64,000 bases of DNA from DASQPA01 sp963756455 (GTDB lineage: Bacteria; Acidobacteriota; Thermoanaerobaculia; Multivoradales; UBA5704), in assembly GCA_963756455.1 (NCBI GenBank), contig CAVWNC010000001.1, positions 1,550,001-1,614,000 on the forward strand. Reading direction: 5' to 3'. A program made the translations under genes and the position numbers. The notes below the pieces were generated by a model. It was given only the letters and a program-made list of their open reading frames with translations. It was not told where the DNA came from and did no database searches. Positions 60,320-64,000 of this stretch are shown here, piece by piece; within the stretch, counting starts at the first letter, position 1, and every line of letters starts with the position of its first letter.

Positions 60320-61651
60320 ATGAGTCTAGAACCCGAACGAGTCGAGCGACTCCGGAAGAAGCTCTATGAGAAGGCCAAGCGGGAGCCAGCCTTTCGCTTC
60401 TACTCGCTGTACGACAAGGTGTGCTGGGAGGAGACCCTGAAACGAGCCTACCGGCAGGCGAAAGCTAATGCTGGGACAGCTGGTGTCGATGGAGTTCGAT
60501 TCGCAGACATCGAGGAGTACGGAGAAGAGCGTTGGCTGGCCGAGCTCCGTCAGGAACTGGAGGAAGAGACCTACCGTCCGCAGCCGGTACGGCGGGTGAA
60601 GATCCCCAAGCCCGGCGGTGGCGAGCGTCCCCTGGGAATTCCAACCCTTCGGGACCGGGTGGTGCAGACCGCCGTCGCGCTCCTGCTGGAGCCGATCTTC
60701 GAAGCCGACTTTGAGGACAACGTCTATGCCTATCGACCGGAGCGCAGCGCGCACGACGCGCTGGCCGAGGTGCAGGAACGGCTCTATGGTGGTCAGGCTC
60801 ACGTCGTCGATGCCGACGTGACGAAGTACTTCGACACGATCCCACACTCCGAGTTGTTGCAAAGCGTGGCGCGTCGGGTGGCAGACGGGAAGATCCTGCG
60901 GCTGCTCAAGCTGTGGCTGAAATCACCGGTCGAGGAGCGGGATGAGAGGGGAAACCGGCGGATGACAGGCGGCAAGAAGAGCAAACAGGGGACGCCTCAG
61001 GGAGGGGTCGTGTCGCCGTTGCTGGCCAACATCTACATCAACCGTCTCCTGCGTCACTGGAGGGAAACAGGGGCGTGTGAAAGGCTGGGTCACATCGTTT
61101 CCTATGCCGATGATTTTGTCATCCTCTGTGCGAGCCGACGGCAAGCGGAAGAAAGCTTGTCGAAGGTGAGCCGTTGGCTGTCGAAGATCGGTTTGACGAT
61201 CCACCCGACCAAGACGCGTCTCTGCTATGCCCGGGAAGAGCCGTTCGACTTTCTGGGCTACACCTTCGGCCCGACTCGGCACTGGCGCACCGGGCAGCGA
61301 ATCCTCGTTGCCCAACCCTCGAAGAAGGCCCAAAAGAGGCTCAAGGAGAAGATCAACACTCTGCTGTACCGGGGCAACCCGACGCCATGGCCCGAGCTAC
61401 GGGACCGTCTCAACCGGCAGCTCCAGGGTTGGGGCCAGTACTTTAGCTTTGGGTGGACCCGGCAGGCCTATCAGGCCGTCCGGTTACACGTGGCGCATCG
61501 AGCCCGCCGGTTCCTCTGCCGCCGCCACAAGCTGCGGATCGCAGGGACCGGTCGTTTCGGACTGGAAGAGATCTACGGAGAACGGGGCGTGATGGACCTT
61601 CTCCACCTTCAGAGGCGCCTAAAACGAAGGCCCGTGCATGCCTCCTCGTGA
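60320..61651 (+). CDS. Group II intron reverse transcriptase/maturase
   Basis: 443 residues from ATG 60320 (MSLEPERVERLRKKLYEKAK); the open frame extends upstream to 60191 but without family features. RT motifs in order: AGTAGVDGVRFADI, RRVKIPKPGGGERPLGIP, VYAYRPERSAHDAL, DADVTKYFDTIPH, GTPQGGVVSPLLANIYIN and the catalytic YADDFVIL, then a maturase X domain ending GFGLEEIYGERG-like sequence. There is no HNH endonuclease domain. It assists splicing and retrohoming of the surrounding intron. Confidence 0.92.
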   Translation: MSLEPERVERLRKKLYEKAKREPAFRFYSLYDKVCWEETLKRAYRQAKANAGTAGVDGVRFADIEEYGEERWLAELRQELEEETYRPQPVRRVKIPKPGGGERPLGIPTLRDRVVQTAVALLLEPIFEADFEDNVYAYRPERSAHDALAEVQERLYGGQAHVVDADVTKYFDTIPHSELLQSVARRVADGKILRLLKLWLKSPVEERDERGNRRMTGGKKSKQGTPQGGVVSPLLANIYINRLLRHWRETGACERLGHIVSYADDFVILCASRRQAEESLSKVSRWLSKIGLTIHPTKTRLCYAREEPFDFLGYTFGPTRHWRTGQRILVAQPSKKAQKRLKEKINTLLYRGNPTPWPELRDRLNRQLQGWGQYFSFGWTRQAYQAVRLHVAHRARRFLCRRHKLRIAGTGRFGLEEIYGERGVMDLLHLQRRLKRRPVHASS

Positions 61652-61662
61652 AGTCCCTCCGA

Positions 61663-61695
61663 GAGCCGGATGCGGTAGAGCCGCACGTCCGGTTC
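61663..61695 (+). ncRNA. Group II intron domain V
   Basis: GAGCCGGATGCGG, a short loop, then CCGCACGTCCGGTTC form the conserved 33-34 nt hairpin that carries the intron's catalytic core. Domain VI and the intron end follow within about 90 bases. Confidence 0.85.
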
Positions 61696-61787
61696 GATGA
61701 GCGGCGGCGGGAGACGGAACCACGGCCGAGACTGAGGCACCGGCAAGATGGCGAAAGCCGCCGGCAACAGCTACTCCCTCGGCCTAC

Positions 61788-64000
61788 AGTCACCGCGCCC
61801 GCCGTCGACTCTACCCTTTCACTCGCGAGGACGCCGCGATCTTCTTCGGACGGAGCCGCGACATCCGCGCGCTCTACGAGGAGGTGACCCGGCCGGATGG
61901 AGCCCCGATCGTCCTCCTCTTCGGAGCCTCCGGAGCGGGCAAGTCGTCACTCCTCGCCGCCGGCCTTCTGCCTCGGTTGGTAGCCTCCCACGAGGTGCTC
62001 TACCTGCGCCGCGACCCGGCGTTGGGCCTGGCCGGTAGCCTCGCTCGCGCGCTTCACGACGAGGATTGGAGCGCCGCCTGGCACCAGAAAGAGACACCGG
62101 ATCGGCCCCTCATCGTCATCCTGGACCAGACCGAGGAGGCCTGGACGCGCCCCCTCGCCCCCGGCAGAGAGGTCCAGGACTTTGCCGCTATCCTGCGGAC
62201 GCTCTTCGCCAGCCGCGAGAGCCGCCCCCGGGGGAGGCTCGTCCTCGGCTTCCGCAAAGAATGGCTGGCCGAGGTGCGGCAGCTCCTCGACGACGAGAAG
62301 CTGCCCCGAGCCCTGGTCGAGATCCTCCACCTCGACCGCGACGGCATTGAGGAGGCTGTCCGTGGCCCGGCGTCCAGCGAGCGCCTGCGGCGGCAGTACG
62401 GCCTGGAGGTTGCCGCCGAACTGCCGGCCCAGATCGCCGGCGACCTGCTCGAGCAGGGCACCGCCACCATCGCTCCGATCCTGCAGATCCTCCTGTCCCA
62501 GATGTGGACAGAGGCCAGAGGCGGGATTGTCGCCTCCCCCCGCTTCACCCTCGATCTCTACGAGAGCCTGAAGCGCCGCGGCCTCCTGCTCGACGACTTT
62601 CTCGACGAGCAGCTCCGCGCGCTCGGCGAGTGGAGGCCCGAGGCTGTCCACTCCGGCCTGGCCCTCGATCTCCTCTTCTTCCACACCACGGACCTGGGCA
62701 CTGCCGAGAGCCGTGCGGCCGCCGAGGTGGCGGAGCGCTACGGGCATCGACCGGAGATCCCGGAGCTTCTCGGGCAGTGCAAGGACCGCTACCTCCTCGC
62801 CGAGGGCGGCCAGGAAGGAGAGGCGAGGGAATCCCCTCCCTCCACCACCCGCCTGGCCCACGACACTCTGGCTCCGCTCGTGCGTCGGTGTTTCGAATCC
62901 TCGGACCTGCCGGGCCAGCGGGCGCAACGCATCCTGTTGCGGGCGGAGGAGTGGACGGAGGGTCGGATCGGTGAAGTCTTGGGAGAGCTCGACCTGGCGC
63001 GCGTCGAGGAGGGCAGGGACGGGATGCGGGTGCGCACCGAGGACGAGGCGCGGCTCGTCGCCGCCAGCCGCCTCCAGGTGGAGCGCCGGAGACACCAGCG
63101 CCGGCTCCTCCAGATCACGGCGGTCGCGGCAGTCGCCGTCATCCTCGGGACGGCGCTGTTGTTTCTGTGGCAACGGCAACAGGCGCGGGCTTCGGAGGAG
63201 CGTGCTCGCGACCGCGCGTACGCGGCCCTCGGCAACAACCTGGAGGCGGACCATCGAACCGAGACCGCGTTGGTGGCGCTGGAAATCCGGCGGCCAGATT
63301 CGACACCGACCGCCGATTCCTTGCTCCATCAGGCTTTGGCTGCGGGCTCAGCACAGACCGCCATCCTGGCGGGGCACTCGGCCTCCTTCAGCCCGGACGG
63401 CACCCGGGTGGTGACCGCGTCGGACAAGACGGCGCGGATCTGGAACGCCGCTCCCGGACAACCCATCGCCATCCTTAAGGGGCACACGGATATGGTCAGT
63501 GCCGCCTCCTTCAGCCCGGACAGCACCCGAGTTGTGACCGCGTCCTGGGATCAGACGGCACGGATCTGGAACGCCACTACCGGCCAACCCATCGCCATTC
63601 TTAAGGGGCACACGGCTGCGGTCATGGCCGCCTCCTTCAGCCTGAACGGCACCCTCGTCGTGACCGCGTCTGAGGATAAGACAGCGCGGATCTGGAACGC
63701 CGCAACCGGCCAACCGATTGCCACCCTTAAGGGGCAGACGGCTGCGGTCGATGCCGCCTCCCTCAGCCCGGATGGCACCAAGGTGGTGACCGTGTCTAGG
63801 GCCGCGATAGGCTTCGCGGCCAAGGTCCAGCCGGGGGGCCAGGAGAGGGCGATGGCACGGATCTGGAACGCCGCAACCGGCCAACTGATCGCCACCCTGA
63901 CGGGGCACACCGATGGGGTCAGTGCTGCCTGCTTCAGCCCGGACGGCACCCGGGTGGTGACCGCGTCTGGGGATAAGACGGCGCGGATCTGGAACGCTGC
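61788..64000 (+). CDS. CHAT-STAND-WD40 protein, 3-prime exon (partial at right edge)
   Basis: From AGT 61788 the frame is open to the window end (737 codons). It reads REDAAIFFGRSRDIRALYEE, Walker A LLFGASGAGKSSLLAAG and Walker B-like IVILDQTEEAW of an nSTAND ATPase, a membrane helix near 63111-63170 (ITAVAAVAVILGTALLFLW) and then WD40 repeats. This is the regulatory and sensor part of the protein begun at 58996. The architecture suggests a membrane-tethered sensor that activates the CHAT protease. The true C-terminus is outside the window. Confidence 0.88.
63367..64000 (+). repeat. Tandem WD40-coding repeats
   Basis: Five repeats of about 126 bp encode units such as SFSPDGTRVVTASDKTARIW and AATGQPIATLKGHT. 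They are very similar at DNA level, which implies recent expansion or conversion. The fourth unit carries an insertion (IGFAAKVQPGG) between its strands. Confidence 0.85.

Larger units (their letters stand above)
59773..61787 (+). mobile_element. Group II intron with reverse transcriptase
   Basis: The 5-prime end GTGCGTCACGAAAGGAG is typical of bacterial group II introns. A ribozyme-like stretch with no other gene (59773-60319) precedes the reverse transcriptase frame, and a clear domain V follows it at 61663-61695. The likely 3-prime end is CCTAC at 61787. Removing 59773-61787 joins codon ACA to AGT and restores the host frame (HLTSHRARRRLYPF). The length, about 2.0 kb, is normal. Confidence 0.85.

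Noticed and set aside
60320..61651. Reverse transcriptase as part of a diversity-generating retroelement or retron
   Set aside because: The maturase X domain, ribozyme-like 5-prime sequence and domain V identify a group II intron; no template repeat was seen.
1..64000. tRNA, rRNA and CRISPR features
   Set aside because: I looked for tRNA-like cloverleaf and CCA patterns, rRNA strings and spaced repeats and found none I could support.

Overview
The window is a GC-rich (about 65% by eye) stretch of a large mobile element, most simply a conjugative plasmid or integrative conjugative element. Evidence: a P-type (Trb) mating-pore cluster, TraG coupling ATPase, TraF peptidase, MobC-like protein and relaxase at the left; a ParA/small DNA-binding partner pair with repeat arrays; an iteron-like replication origin; four single-stranded DNA-binding protein genes; and much defence cargo. 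Two paralogous proteins that pair a Cys-x-x-Cys N-terminus with TPR-like repeats, together with fused CHAT/STAND/WD40 and TIR/NACHT/FGE-like proteins, are of a style I associate with Acidobacteriota. That host call is inference only.

Layout. 1-12.6 kb (minus strand): trbJ, trbE, trbD, trbC, trbB, traG, traF, a very long relaxase and mobC. 12.6-13.0 kb: paired palindromes upstream of mobC (oriT candidate). 13.0-18.3 kb: a tandemly duplicated partition module; the second copy is the better one (parA, its partner, a CACCT repeat array), while the first has lost most of parA. 18.7-18.9 kb: 22-bp-spaced repeats with a DnaA box (oriV candidate), beside an IS1634-family element (19.0-20.9 kb). 21-22.5 kb and 26.5-27.8 kb: two copies of an accessory segment, flanking a lower-GC island (22.7-26.3 kb) with a histidine-kinase-like ATPase, a stand-alone receiver protein, membrane proteins and a TrmB-like methyltransferase. 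27.8-32.8 kb: a DarG-like macrodomain gene and a methyltransferase-helicase fusion. 33.3-47.8 kb (plus strand): a type I BREX system, brxA-brxB-brxC-pglX-pglZ-brxL, in which pglX is split and a Fic-domain gene sits between its halves with overlapping start and stop codons. 47.9-58.2 kb: a TIR/deoxyribosyltransferase-like protein, small unknown genes, a broken addiction antitoxin, a TIR-NACHT-FGE-like protein, a SLOG protein, a DpdA/TGT-like protein and four ssb genes. 59.0 kb to the right edge: a CHAT-STAND-WD40 gene interrupted by a group II intron whose predicted removal restores the reading frame.

How it fits together. The tra/trb block would build the mating machine; par and ori would maintain the element; the ssb, SLOG, macrodomain and methyltransferase-helicase genes look like a leading-region or anti-defence set. 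Unusual leaders tie these together: a long palindrome that buries the Shine-Dalgarno sequence upstream of three ssb genes and the SLOG gene, and a different branched RNA-like leader shared by the fourth ssb and the macrodomain gene. BREX, the TIR and CHAT proteins and perhaps the kinase-like island are defence cargo.

Caveat. At least seven genes (trbB, relaxase twice, one TPR gene, transposase, the gene before the helicase, TIR-NACHT) carry apparent single-base frameshifts, most of them one-base losses, and trbE has one in-frame amber codon. Either the element is decaying or the assembly keeps long-read indel errors. This affects every statement about whether transfer is possible.
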